Below are positions 1 through 6,061 of a stretch of DNA of 9,095 bases, piece after piece; position 1 is the first letter of the stretch; each line of letters opens with the position of its first letter. The notes under the pieces are model-generated. The model did not search any database. It was not told the origin of the DNA and worked only from the letters and a program-made list of their open reading frames with translations. Source of the stretch: Micavibrio sp. UBA1664 (GTDB lineage: Bacteria > Pseudomonadota > Alphaproteobacteria > Micavibrionales > UBA1664); assembly GCA_002320485.1 (NCBI GenBank), contig DCKW01000078.1:21497-30591 (forward strand), read 5' to 3'. A program made the position numbers and the translations under genes.

Positions 1-188
1 TCTGTGAACGATATGGCGTTTGGAAGGAAAAATCGATGTATGGAAAAACATATATGGGGATTGAGCGGACAAGTTTCCTGATAGATGGCGATGGCATTAT
101 CCGTAAAATATGGAACAAGGTCAAAGTGGACGGCCATATTGAGGATGTTTTGTCCGCGATCCGTGAATTAAGCGGAAAAACCGCATGA
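1..188 (+). CDS. bcp: Bcp/PrxQ-type thioredoxin-dependent peroxiredoxin, C-terminal part
   Basis: The gene is cut by the left edge; the reading frame begins at base 3 and gives 61 residues before TGA at 186-188. The peptide starts CERYGVWKEKSMYGKTYMGI and continues with ERTSFLID, which matches the conserved C-terminal half of bacterioferritin comigratory protein (Bcp/PrxQ) peroxiredoxins: the YGVW-EKSMYGK-YMGI-R-TFLID block, then a short strand (IRKIWNKVKVDGH) and the final helix (VLSAIREL). The family reduces hydrogen peroxide and alkyl hydroperoxides in the cytoplasm using thioredoxin. The peroxidatic cysteine lies outside the window. The gene ends just before a hairpin terminator shared with the convergent SapC-family gene. 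The family assignment is secure from the motif block; promoter and start cannot be seen. Confidence 0.93.
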   Translation, partial: CERYGVWKEKSMYGKTYMGIERTSFLIDGDGIIRKIWNKVKVDGHIEDVLSAIRELSGKTA

Positions 189-190
189 AA

Positions 191-215
191 AAATCCCTGA
201 GGAAAGCAGGGATTT
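191..215. terminator. Bidirectional hairpin terminator between bcp and the SapC-family gene
   Basis: A perfect 9-bp stem (AAATCCCTG at 191-199 pairing with CAGGGATTT at 207-215) encloses a 7-base loop. An A-run precedes it and a T-rich stretch follows (TTTAAACATTTT), so it can serve bcp on the plus strand and the SapC-family gene on the minus strand. It starts 3 bases after the bcp stop and lies 8 bases beyond the sapC stop. The function is inferred from structure and position. Confidence 0.85.
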
Positions 216-222
216 AAACATT

Positions 223-978
223 TTAATTACTGATACGTTCGTTTAACAGTTTTGTAATCGTATTCCAGTGAAAACCGGAAAACAAATGAGCGTAAATTGC
301 CCCGATCCACCCTTTTTTGCGCCATTCGTTAAAGGCGGCATCATCCATCATATTGAACTTTTCCTCGTCAATAATGCTGAAGCCCGAGAAATTGACCTTT
401 GTACCGTTTTGTAAATTCAATTCCGCCGTTCTGTCAATCAACAGGCCACTGGTCGCAAGCGCTTGGGAAAATTCCATCGTTTGCTGGCTGGCCCCATGAT
501 AGGATTTGCAAAATTCCATGGCATTTTTTGCCAGATCGGTCGGCTTTGCATCTTTGTCAAATAAAGGATTGGAATTGTCGTGCAAGACAACATTGTCAGA
601 CTCATCAATACAAAGTGACAGCGATTCCCCGTTATTTACTTCCGTTAAAATAAACGGATAACGACGGATATAGGAAGGAATATAGGCATCCTTGCGCCAT
701 TCACCCTTGTCATTAACGAACAGATTCTCATCGTTGCGAACGCCCAAAATGGCCACAGGTGTCGCCATACCGTCATTGGAAAAAGCTATGGGGTAAAAAT
801 GGGCTACTTGCGGCAATTCAAGCATATTAACGGGGACCGCATTCGTCGTCTTGGTAAATCCCAGGCCGAAATCCTTTTTTAACGATAAAGTTTGGTGTTT
901 TTGCCCGTCCAATAAAACCGGATTTTTATAAAATAGCGGCAATTGTGATTGTGCCTGTTGCTGTGCTGTATCTGCCAT
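223..978 (-). CDS. SapC family protein
   Basis: A 251-residue protein recognised as SapC family (named after a Campylobacter fetus S-layer locus protein) from its overall pattern: N-terminal PLFYKNPVLLDGQKHQTLSL, then the hydrophobic LPQVAHFYPIAFS block, the AILGVRNDENLFVN-KGEW block, the YIPSYIRRYPFIL motif near residues 100-111, and a C-terminal region ending in AIYAHLFSGFHWNTITKLL. No signal peptide or membrane helix is visible, so it is probably cytoplasmic. The molecular function of the family is not established; a role in S-layer biogenesis should not be assumed. The ATG at 978 is preceded by a weak purine-rich AAGGGG about 10 bases upstream. The gene stands alone, convergent with bcp and divergent from msrA. 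The family name is fairly sure, the function unknown. Confidence 0.85.
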   Translation of the reverse strand: MADTAQQQAQSQLPLFYKNPVLLDGQKHQTLSLKKDFGLGFTKTTNAVPVNMLELPQVAHFYPIAFSNDGMATPVAILGVRNDENLFVNDKGEWRKDAYIPSYIRRYPFILTEVNNGESLSLCIDESDNVVLHDNSNPLFDKDAKPTDLAKNAMEFCKSYHGASQQTMEFSQALATSGLLIDRTAELNLQNGTKVNFSGFSIIDEEKFNMMDDAAFNEWRKKGWIGAIYAHLFSGFHWNTITKLLNERISN

Positions 979-1118
979 ATTGTAAGGCCCCTTTTTAAAT
1001 GAGTACGTATTTGTCGTTTATCAGGATAATCATATTCAAATGCGATGCAAGGAAAAGCTAGTACGACTTAAAGGAACTTTTAGGCTTTATAAGCGTATTT
1101 TATTGTAAGGAGAGAACT
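979..1118. promoter_or_regulatory. Divergent intergenic region between sapC-family gene and msrA
   Basis: This 140-base spacer must hold the promoters of two divergent genes. For msrA, TATAAG at 1088-1093 is a plausible -10, but no good -35 is seen at the usual spacing; a clear Shine-Dalgarno AAGGAG at 1107-1112 lies 6 bases before the ATG. For the SapC-family gene the minus strand shows TTGCAT, 16 bases, then TATCCT, a weak sigma70-like pair. A small imperfect hairpin (TTAAAG-GAA-CTTTTA) sits upstream of msrA. No known operator motif was recognised. The promoter elements are read by eye and tentative. Confidence 0.4.
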
Positions 1119-1649
1119 ATGCAGGAAAAAGTTATATTGGCCGGCGGATGTTTCTGGGGAATGCAGGAATTAATGCGCAAACAAAAAGGCATCGTGAATA
1201 CGCGCGTAGGATATGCCGGAGGTATGATGCATAATCCCACTTATAATGATGTTAAAACCGGCAAAACAGGTCATGCGGAGTCCATGGAAATCACGTATGA
1301 TAGCGACCAAACATCCTTTCGGGATATTTTATGCGTGTTTTTTCAAATCCATGATCCGACCACTGCAAACAGGCAGGGCAACGATATTGGCTCGCAATAC
1401 AGGTCGGCCATTTTCTACACGAGTGAGCAACAAAAATATGTCGCCGAGGCTTTTATGAAGGATATGGAATTATCGGGCGCTTGGCCCGGAGATGTGGTCA
1501 CGGAGGTGGCGCCTGCTGAAATATTCTGGGAAGCGGAGGAAGACCATCAAGATTATTTGCAAAAAGTGCCCAACGGATATACATGCCATTTTCCGCGTCC
1601 GGAATGGGTATTGCCGGAATGCAATAAATCCCTGTTGCTACAGGCCTAA
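1119..1649 (+). CDS. msrA: Peptide-methionine (S)-S-oxide reductase MsrA
   Basis: A 176-residue cytoplasmic repair enzyme that reduces methionine-S-sulfoxide in proteins and free methionine, recycled by thioredoxin. The catalytic motif GGCFWG is at residues 9-14 (nucleophile Cys11). The conserved GYAGG is at 31-35, GHAE with the catalytic glutamate Glu54 at 51-54, and FFQIHDPTT-NRQGND-GSQYRSAIFY near 74-100. The C-terminal NGYTCHF block places a likely resolving cysteine at Cys156, the arrangement of the short Mycobacterium-type MsrA; a further Cys168 follows. The length is normal for this subgroup and no MsrB fusion is present. The start is fixed by AAGGAG 6 bases before ATG and by the catalytic motif close behind it. 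It is transcribed alone and overlaps the 3' end of the convergent gene by 12 bases. With the Bcp gene nearby this gives the left end an oxidative-stress flavour. Confidence 0.97.
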   Translation: MQEKVILAGGCFWGMQELMRKQKGIVNTRVGYAGGMMHNPTYNDVKTGKTGHAESMEITYDSDQTSFRDILCVFFQIHDPTTANRQGNDIGSQYRSAIFYTSEQQKYVAEAFMKDMELSGAWPGDVVTEVAPAEIFWEAEEDHQDYLQKVPNGYTCHFPRPEWVLPECNKSLLLQA

Positions 1650-1991
1650 TGTATGATAGCGGGGGCGTCGTGGCTTATGTGATGACATGGTTGTAACACC
1701 GTTTTGTTGTGCACGATAATGCGGTAATTTCTCCATATTGATCCGCTCTTCCCGGTCTTTAACAAAGTTTAATCCCTTTGTTATAAGATTGGCCGCACCA
1801 AGTGTTGCGAAACCGCCGACGAAAATAAGTCCTGCACCAATTGCGGAGCCTTGTGCCGCCGCGGTGAAATCCTCGATAGGCGATAATATCGCCGGAATAA
1901 ATGCCCCCAATGTTCCAACCCCAATAGCCATTGAAAGACCGATGTTGGTGTCTGCGCTTAGTCCTCTGAGTGGAATTTTTCTTTTAGTCAT
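1638..1991 (-). CDS. Small hypothetical membrane protein
   Basis: I do not recognise this protein. From the ATG at 1991 it has 117 residues: a basic N-terminus (MTKRKIPLRG), then two glycine/alanine-rich hydrophobic stretches (about GLSMAIGVGTLGAFIPAIL and AIGAGLIFVGGFATLGAANLI) separated by an acidic segment SPIEDFTAAAQ, and a long charged, basic C-terminal tail (KDREERINMEKLPHY... SSHKPRRPRYHTLGL). This suggests a two-helix inner-membrane hairpin with both ends in the cytoplasm. An in-frame TTG at 2000 would add three residues, but ATG is preferred. No Shine-Dalgarno is present; TATATT ends 7 bases before the ATG, so the mRNA may be leaderless. Its 3' end overlaps convergent msrA by 12 bases with no terminator between them. 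Coding is supported by the coherent membrane-protein composition; function unknown. Confidence 0.65.
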   Translation of the reverse strand: MTKRKIPLRGLSADTNIGLSMAIGVGTLGAFIPAILSPIEDFTAAAQGSAIGAGLIFVGGFATLGAANLITKGLNFVKDREERINMEKLPHYRAQQNGVTTMSSHKPRRPRYHTLGL

Positions 1992-2028
1992 AATTCGCAA
2001 TATAGCGGTATATGATCTAAAAAGAAAT

Positions 2029-2057
2029 AAAAAAAGGAGCCACTAACGGCTCCTTTT
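2029..2057 (-). terminator. Rho-independent terminator of groESL
   Basis: A 10-bp perfect stem (AAAAGGAGCC at 2032-2041 with GGCTCCTTTT at 2048-2057) closes a 6-base loop. On the minus strand it is followed by a run of seven T (2035 to 2029), and it lies 30 bases beyond the groEL stop codon, as expected for the end of the groES-groEL transcript. It also separates the operon from the downstream small membrane protein gene on the same strand. Confidence 0.92.
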
Positions 2058-2086
2058 AATTTTACGCGTAAGTAAGGTGGGGCGAA

Positions 2087-3733
2087 TTACATCATGCCGC
2101 CCATACCACCCATGCCGCCCATACCGGACATATCAGGCATTGCGGGGGCGTCGTCTTTCGGCAATTCAGATACCATGGCCTCGGTTGTGATCATAAGACC
2201 CGCGATAGAGGAGGCCGCCTGAAGGGAATTACGAACAACCTTGACCGGGTCAATAATACCGGCCTTTACAAGGTCCTCATATTCACCTGTCTGGGCATTA
2301 TAGCCGTAATCGGTCTTGTTTTGATCCATCAGTTTTCCAACCACGATAGAGCCTTCAACGCCTGCATTTGTGGCAATCTGGCGGATAGGGGCCTGAAGCG
2401 CGCGGCGCACGATATCGATACCGGCCTGCTGATCAGCGTTAATGGCTTTCAGCTTATCCAGTTCTTTCGTTGCGTAAAGAAGAGCGGTTCCGCCACCGGC
2501 AACAACGCCTTCCTCAACCGCGGCACGCGTTGCATGCATCGCATCATCAACACGATCTTTTTTTTCCTTAACTTCGGTTTCAGTAGCACCACCGACACGA
2601 ATAACGGCAACACCGCCAGCCAGCTTGGCCAAACGCTCCTGCAATTTCTCGCGGTCGTAATCAGATGATGTTTCTTCAACCTGGGCACGGATTTGGGCGC
2701 AACGATCTTCGATTTGTTTTTTTGCACCTGCGCCGTCAATAACGGTCGTTGCATCCTTAGTGATGCGGACCTTCTTGGCAGAGCCGAGCATATCCGGCGT
2801 TGTGTTTTCCAACTTTATGCCGACTTCCTCGGAGATAACCGTACCGCCTGTCAGGATGGCCATGTCTTCCAACATTGCCTTGCGACGGTCGCCGAAACCA
2901 GGCGCCTTAACAGCCGCGACTTTCAATCCACCACGCAGTTTGTTGACCACAAGTGTTGCCAAGGCTTCACCTTCAACATCTTCGGCAACGATCAATAGCG
3001 GTCGGCCTGACTGGACTGTTGATTCCAATGTCGGCAATAAAGCCTGAAGATTTGACAATTTTCCGTCATGCAACAGGATGTAAGGATTATCCATCTCACA
3101 TACCATTTTCTCGGAATTCGTAATGAAATATGGTGACAGGTAACCACGGTCAAACTGCATTCCTTCAACGGTTTCAAGTTCGTCTTCCAAAGATTTGTTT
3201 TCTTCAACTGTGATGACACCTTCCGCTCCAACTTTGGCGTGGGCTTGTGCGATCAATTTACCGATTTTGGATTCCCCGTTGGCCGATACTGTTGCAACCT
3301 GTTCGACCGCATCACCTTTAACCGGCTTGGCAAACCCTTTGATTGTTTCAACGGCAGTTTGCGTTGCAAGGTCAATACCGCGTTTCAAATCCATCGGATT
3401 CATGCCTGCGGCAACGGATTTCATGCCTTCCTTGGCAATCGCCTGAGCCAAAACAGTTGCGGTTGTCGTACCGTCACCTGCTTGATCGTTGGCGCGGGAA
3501 GCAACTTCGCGAACCATTTGCGCACCCATATTTTCAAACTTGTTTTCAAGCTCAATTTCCTTGGCAACGGATACACCATCTTTTGTAATGCGCGGTGCGC
3601 CGAACGATTTGTCCAATACGACGTTACGACCCTTTGGTCCTAATGTTACTTTCACGGCGTTGGCCAAAATGTCCACGCCTCTCATCATTCTGTCGCGAGC
3701 ATCCAACCCGAATTTTACATCTTTAGCAGCCAT
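2087..3733 (-). CDS. groEL: Chaperonin GroEL (Hsp60)
   Basis: A 548-residue ATP-dependent chaperonin subunit that forms the double-ring cytoplasmic folding chamber with GroES as lid. Full length and intact. The N-terminus MAAKDVKFG is typical. LGPKGRNV is at 31-38, KDGVSVAKEI at 51-60, and the nucleotide-binding GDGTTTA at 86-92 with catalytic Asp87. The apical region contains ITVEENKSLEDELE and the substrate-binding RGYLSPYF. The second ATPase block VDDAMHATRAAVEEGVVAGGGTALL carries the aspartate equivalent to E. coli Asp398. The C-terminus ends in the GGM-repeat tail (GMGGMGGMGGMM). A strong AAGGAG precedes the ATG at 3733. It is second in the operon, 50 bases after groES, and followed by a hairpin terminator. 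Many open frames opposite this gene are shadows. Confidence 0.99.
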   Translation of the reverse strand: MAAKDVKFGLDARDRMMRGVDILANAVKVTLGPKGRNVVLDKSFGAPRITKDGVSVAKEIELENKFENMGAQMVREVASRANDQAGDGTTTATVLAQAIAKEGMKSVAAGMNPMDLKRGIDLATQTAVETIKGFAKPVKGDAVEQVATVSANGESKIGKLIAQAHAKVGAEGVITVEENKSLEDELETVEGMQFDRGYLSPYFITNSEKMVCEMDNPYILLHDGKLSNLQALLPTLESTVQSGRPLLIVAEDVEGEALATLVVNKLRGGLKVAAVKAPGFGDRRKAMLEDMAILTGGTVISEEVGIKLENTTPDMLGSAKKVRITKDATTVIDGAGAKKQIEDRCAQIRAQVEETSSDYDREKLQERLAKLAGGVAVIRVGGATETEVKEKKDRVDDAMHATRAAVEEGVVAGGGTALLYATKELDKLKAINADQQAGIDIVRRALQAPIRQIATNAGVEGSIVVGKLMDQNKTDYGYNAQTGEYEDLVKAGIIDPVKVVRNSLQAASSIAGLMITTEAMVSELPKDDAPAMPDMSGMGGMGGMGGMM

Positions 3734-3783
3734 AATATTTTCTCCTTAATTTTGGCAGTTTAATTTAGTCATAGCCCTTGATT

Positions 3784-4077
3784 TTAAGCGGCTTCGACCA
3801 CTCCAACAATGTCACTTTCTTTCATGACAAGAAGCTCTTCACCATCAATGGTGACTTCGGTTCCGGCCCATTTGGTAAATAGAACGCGGTCACCTTTTTT
3901 AACATCCAAAGGGACGACGTTACCACTGTCATCACGCATACCTGATCCGCAGGCGATGACTTCGCCTTCCATCGGTTTTTCTTTTGCTGTATCAGGAATG
4001 ATAATGCCGCCGGCAGTTTTGCTGTCTTTTTCAATGCGTTTGATTAAAACGCGGTCATGTAGAGGACGAAATTTCAT
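3784..4077 (-). CDS. groES: Co-chaperonin GroES (Hsp10)
   Basis: The co-chaperonin that caps the GroEL cavity. From the ATG at 4077 the protein is 97 residues, the usual length, and begins MKFRPLHDRVLIKRIE as in other GroES proteins. The mobile loop SKTAGGIIIPD is near residues 20-30, followed by KEKPMEGEVIACGSG, KKGDRVLFTKWAGTEV and the C-terminal LVMKESDIVGVVE. The Shine-Dalgarno AAGGAG lies shortly upstream of 4077; a farther in-frame ATG at 4101 would place that site inside the gene and is rejected. It is the first gene of the groESL operon, with an RpoH/sigma70-like promoter about 85 bases upstream and no CIRCE element. Confidence 0.98.
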   Translation of the reverse strand: MKFRPLHDRVLIKRIEKDSKTAGGIIIPDTAKEKPMEGEVIACGSGMRDDSGNVVPLDVKKGDRVLFTKWAGTEVTIDGEELLVMKESDIVGVVEAA

Positions 4078-4103
4078 GTTCGCTCTTCTCCTTTTCTTCA
4101 TTT

Positions 4104-4212
4104 GTTAATAACCAAATCCGATTCCCGACCTGTTACCAGCATCGGCAAACCGTTGATGCATAATATAAGAGACAGGCTCAGGATTTCAAGAGGGATTTTA
4201 CCGGTTATTAAC
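4104..4212. repeat. Widely spaced 10-base inverted repeat around the groESL promoter
   Basis: GTTAATAACC at 4104-4113 is the exact reverse complement of GGTTATTAAC at 4203-4212. The midpoint is near 4158, practically at the predicted groESL transcription start. The arms flank the promoter and the right arm also lies 23 bases upstream of usg. It could be a pair of sites for one DNA-binding protein (looping) or chance in an AT-rich spacer. Confidence 0.45.
4161..4190 (-). promoter_or_regulatory. groESL promoter, RpoH-like with sigma70 overlap
   Basis: On the minus strand CTTGAAA (4190-4184) is followed after a short spacer by CTTATATTA (4169-4161). This resembles the alphaproteobacterial RpoH pattern (CTTGA- in the -35 region and a C-Y-TAT-T type -10) and can also be read as sigma70 TTGAAA, 16 bases, TATATT. 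The predicted start is near 4155, giving a leader of roughly 75-80 bases before groES. No CIRCE inverted repeat (TTAGCACTC/GAGTGCTAA) is found, so heat-shock sigma control is the likelier mode. Read by eye. Confidence 0.65.
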
Positions 4213-4235
4213 TTCCTTTTTGTATCCTGAACTTT

Positions 4236-4511
4236 ATGGAAGAGCATAACGAGTTACGGATACGATTTGTGGAGGGTTATAATCTGACCACGGCTGAGAT
4301 TATTTATCATATGCCCGATCGTCCGCATATTCTGCAAACCTATATCTGGCAGGATTACGATATCGCCCCGAAATATCCGGTTCTCAATTCGTTTCTGCAA
4401 TTTTGGGAGAAGGAACTGGACGGCCCGCTGCATTCCATCCTGCTGGCCGATCAGAAACTCATCAAAGCCGACGAATTTCTGCATTTCGCGGGTGAATTTA
4501 CATTGCAGTGA
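4236..4511 (+). CDS. usg: Usg family protein
   Basis: A 91-residue small soluble protein of the Usg family, found mainly in alphaproteobacteria. The diagnostic core is YNLTTAEIIYHMPDRPHILQ followed by TYIWQDYDIAPKYPVLNSFLQFWEKE, then LDGPLHSI and HQ-like DQKLIKADEFLHFAGEF. The whole family length is covered. Its biochemical role is not known; the name comes from genes seen upstream of biosynthetic genes in other organisms, so no function is assigned. The ATG at 4236 has no Shine-Dalgarno; TATCCT at 4223-4228 ends exactly 7 bases before it, so a leaderless mRNA is possible. It is divergent from groES and 20 bases ahead of the methyltransferase gene, with which it probably forms an operon. Confidence 0.9.
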   Translation: MEEHNELRIRFVEGYNLTTAEIIYHMPDRPHILQTYIWQDYDIAPKYPVLNSFLQFWEKELDGPLHSILLADQKLIKADEFLHFAGEFTLQ

Positions 4512-4520
4512 TGATACGCT

Positions 4521-4540
4521 TGTGATCGATTATGATCACA
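4521..4540 (+). promoter_or_regulatory. Inverted repeat / RNA hairpin over the methyltransferase start codon
   Basis: TGTGATC (4521-4527) and GATCACA (4534-4540) form a perfect 7-bp stem with a 6-base loop. The ATG of the methyltransferase gene is at 4532-4534, so A and U are in the loop and G is in the stem. Just before it, an ATG overlapping the usg stop (TGATG at 4509-4513) opens a four-codon frame (Met-Ile-Arg-Leu) ending at 4525 inside the left arm. No Shine-Dalgarno is present. A role in translational coupling or repression is inferred. Confidence 0.5.
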
Positions 4541-5317
4541 CTTCAAGGAACAAAACAAAAGGAAGAAACACTTGGCCTGATTGCGCTGGCATGGGGGCGT
4601 GCATCTGTCGGTGAAGAGATACAGATTATCCAACCTAATGAAATGGGTGGAAAATCTTTGGAGAAATTAGTGCTCAATCATTTTCCAGACGCAATAACAG
4701 ATAGCCGTAATAAATCAAGATATATTACTGTAATAAAACAGGAAAACGAACCTGACATTATTCTGGAATGGATGGCGAATACCCGGTTGCGTTATGTGGG
4801 GCAAACGGGATTTTATTCAATGCCGGGGCTGTTCGGTTGGGATAAAATCGATGCAGGGTCGAGGCTGCTTCTCGATCATTTGCCTGACTTGAAAGGTGTC
4901 AGTTGCGATTTTGGATGCGGATACGGATATTTATCAAAAAATATTCTTTTACGAAATGAAAAAATAAAAACATTATATTGTTTTGATTATGATAATCGTG
5001 CGATTGATGCCTGTAAGCTCAATATTGACGATGCACGGGCGGTTATTCGTCAGGCCGATTGTACAAGGCCGATAAGTGATGTCCCGCCACTTGATTTTAT
5101 TATTATGAATCCGCCTTTTCATGACGGAAATGCGGAGGATAAACAGTTAGGTGTAAAATTTATCGAAATGGCCGCGCATCACCTCAGAAATAAAGGAGCT
5201 TTATGGATGGTGGCCAACCGTCATTTGCCTTACGAACCGATTTTGACAAATCGTTTCACAACTGTCGATAAAATTATCGAGAAAAACGGTTTCAAAATAT
5301 TCAAAGCCTTGAAATAG
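4532..5317 (+). CDS. RsmC-like class I SAM-dependent methyltransferase (probable rRNA guanine-N2 methyltransferase)
   Basis: A 261-residue protein with the MTS small-domain methyltransferase fold seen in RsmC/RlmG. YSMPGLFGWDKIDAGSRLLL (residues 95-114) is the characteristic lead-in. The SAM-binding motif I is DFGCGYG at 126-132, and an acidic FDYDNRAIDAC follows at 151-161. The catalytic NPPFH is at 193-197, and the RsmC-type VANRHLPYE at 227-235. These enzymes methylate the N2 of a guanine in ribosomal RNA; the exact target base cannot be read here. The N-terminal part before the catalytic domain is about 95 residues, shorter than in E. coli RsmC (about 340 residues in total). An in-frame stop at 4523-4525 limits the start, making ATG 4532 the first choice. 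A hairpin spans this ATG. It lies 20 bases after usg, likely cotranscribed. Confidence 0.87.
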   Translation: MITLQGTKQKEETLGLIALAWGRASVGEEIQIIQPNEMGGKSLEKLVLNHFPDAITDSRNKSRYITVIKQENEPDIILEWMANTRLRYVGQTGFYSMPGLFGWDKIDAGSRLLLDHLPDLKGVSCDFGCGYGYLSKNILLRNEKIKTLYCFDYDNRAIDACKLNIDDARAVIRQADCTRPISDVPPLDFIIMNPPFHDGNAEDKQLGVKFIEMAAHHLRNKGALWMVANRHLPYEPILTNRFTTVDKIIEKNGFKIFKALK

Positions 5318-5337
5318 CCGTTTATTCATAGCATATT
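5309..5337 (+). promoter_or_regulatory. Promoter of the SIMPL-domain gene, predicted leaderless
   Basis: TTGAAA (5309-5314), 17 bases, CATATT (5332-5337), then 7 bases to the ATG at 5345. The -35 matches consensus at 5 of 6 positions and the -10 at 4 of 6. The -35 sits inside the last codons of the preceding methyltransferase gene. With the -10 this close, transcription would start at or next to the A of the ATG, and no Shine-Dalgarno is present. Read by eye. Confidence 0.5.
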
Positions 5338-5344
5338 AATTGCC

Positions 5345-6061
5345 ATGAGAAGTCTTACCGTTATTATCGTTACCCTTATTATGGCTTGGGCCCTTGTGGC
5401 GACAGGCGGTCTGATCAAGGATGGATTGATACAGATACGCTCCGCCGATCGTTTTGTAACCGTTAAAGGGCTGGCTGAACGCGATGTGAAGGCCGATCTG
5501 GCGATCTGGCCCATTCAGTTCAAGGTTGCCGATAACGATTTAAATAATGCCCAACAGGAACTGGAGCGTGAAACCACGCTTATTGTAAATTTTCTAAAAC
5601 AAAACGGTGTGCAGGATACCGAGATTTCGGTCAATCAGGTTATGGTTAATGATGCTTATGCCCAGCAATATCAGCAAAATCAAGTTGCCGCGCGCTTTGC
5701 CATTGATAAAACTATTATGGTGCGTACGACCAATGTGGATGCGGTTGAATCCGCGGCACAAAAGGTCGGCGATTTAATCGGGCAGGGCGTATTAATCGGT
5801 TATAATGCCATTCCGCAATACAGCTTTACACAATTGAATGACATTAAACCGCAGATGATTGCCGCGGCCACCCAAAATGCACGGGAAGCGGCGCAACAAT
5901 TTGCCAGCGACTCAGGGGCAACGGTGGGTGCCATTCGGTCGGCAACACAAGGATATTTTTCAATAAACGCAAGGGACGATATGGCAGGATCCCCCGATTC
6001 CGCCGCGTTAAATAAAAAGGTGCGCGTGGTTTCAACCGTGGAATATTATCTTAATGATTAA
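5345..6061 (+). CDS. SIMPL domain-containing protein (DUF541), membrane-anchored
   Basis: A 238-residue protein with an N-terminal hydrophobic segment (about residues 3-24, LTVIIVTLIMAWALVATGGLI) that looks like an uncleaved signal anchor, followed by a periplasmic SIMPL/DUF541 domain. The block DRFVTVKGLAERDVKADLAIWPIQF is the characteristic opening of the alphaproteobacterial members. It continues with ELERETTLIVNFLKQNGV, VMVNDAY, the FAIDKTIMVRTTNVDAVE strand, AAATQNAREAAQQFASDSGA and the final KVRVVSTVEYYL. The family includes E. coli YggE, linked to oxidative stress, but no enzymatic function is established. There is no Shine-Dalgarno; a sigma70-like promoter ends 7 bases before ATG. Its stop overlaps the start of the next gene (8 bases, ATGATTAA), so the two are translationally coupled. 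Confidence 0.88.
   Translation: MRSLTVIIVTLIMAWALVATGGLIKDGLIQIRSADRFVTVKGLAERDVKADLAIWPIQFKVADNDLNNAQQELERETTLIVNFLKQNGVQDTEISVNQVMVNDAYAQQYQQNQVAARFAIDKTIMVRTTNVDAVESAAQKVGDLIGQGVLIGYNAIPQYSFTQLNDIKPQMIAAATQNAREAAQQFASDSGATVGAIRSATQGYFSINARDDMAGSPDSAALNKKVRVVSTVEYYLND

Noticed and set aside
1992..2000. TTG at 2000 as the start of the small membrane protein gene
   Set aside because: It adds only three residues, has no ribosome binding site, and an ATG follows at 1991 at the expected distance from a -10-like hexamer.
2321..3749. Several open frames antisense to groEL, up to 134 codons
   Set aside because: They are shadows of a strongly conserved coding gene, with cysteine-rich or low-complexity translations and no family resemblance.
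4078..4101. Upstream in-frame ATG at 4101 that would lengthen GroES by eight residues (MKKRRRAN)
   Set aside because: The Shine-Dalgarno AAGGAG lies between the two ATGs, and known GroES proteins begin at the MKFRPLHDR-type sequence.
4078..4235. CIRCE operator or ROSE-type RNA thermometer upstream of groES
   Set aside because: No CIRCE arms are present, and the leader shows only a short CCGAT/ATCGG pairing without a clear Shine-Dalgarno-masking stem.
4521..4540. CRP-like site (TGTGA ... TCACA) at the methyltransferase start
   Set aside because: The half-sites are separated by 10 bases rather than the 6 of a CRP site, and it overlaps the start codon; better described as a hairpin or unknown dyad.
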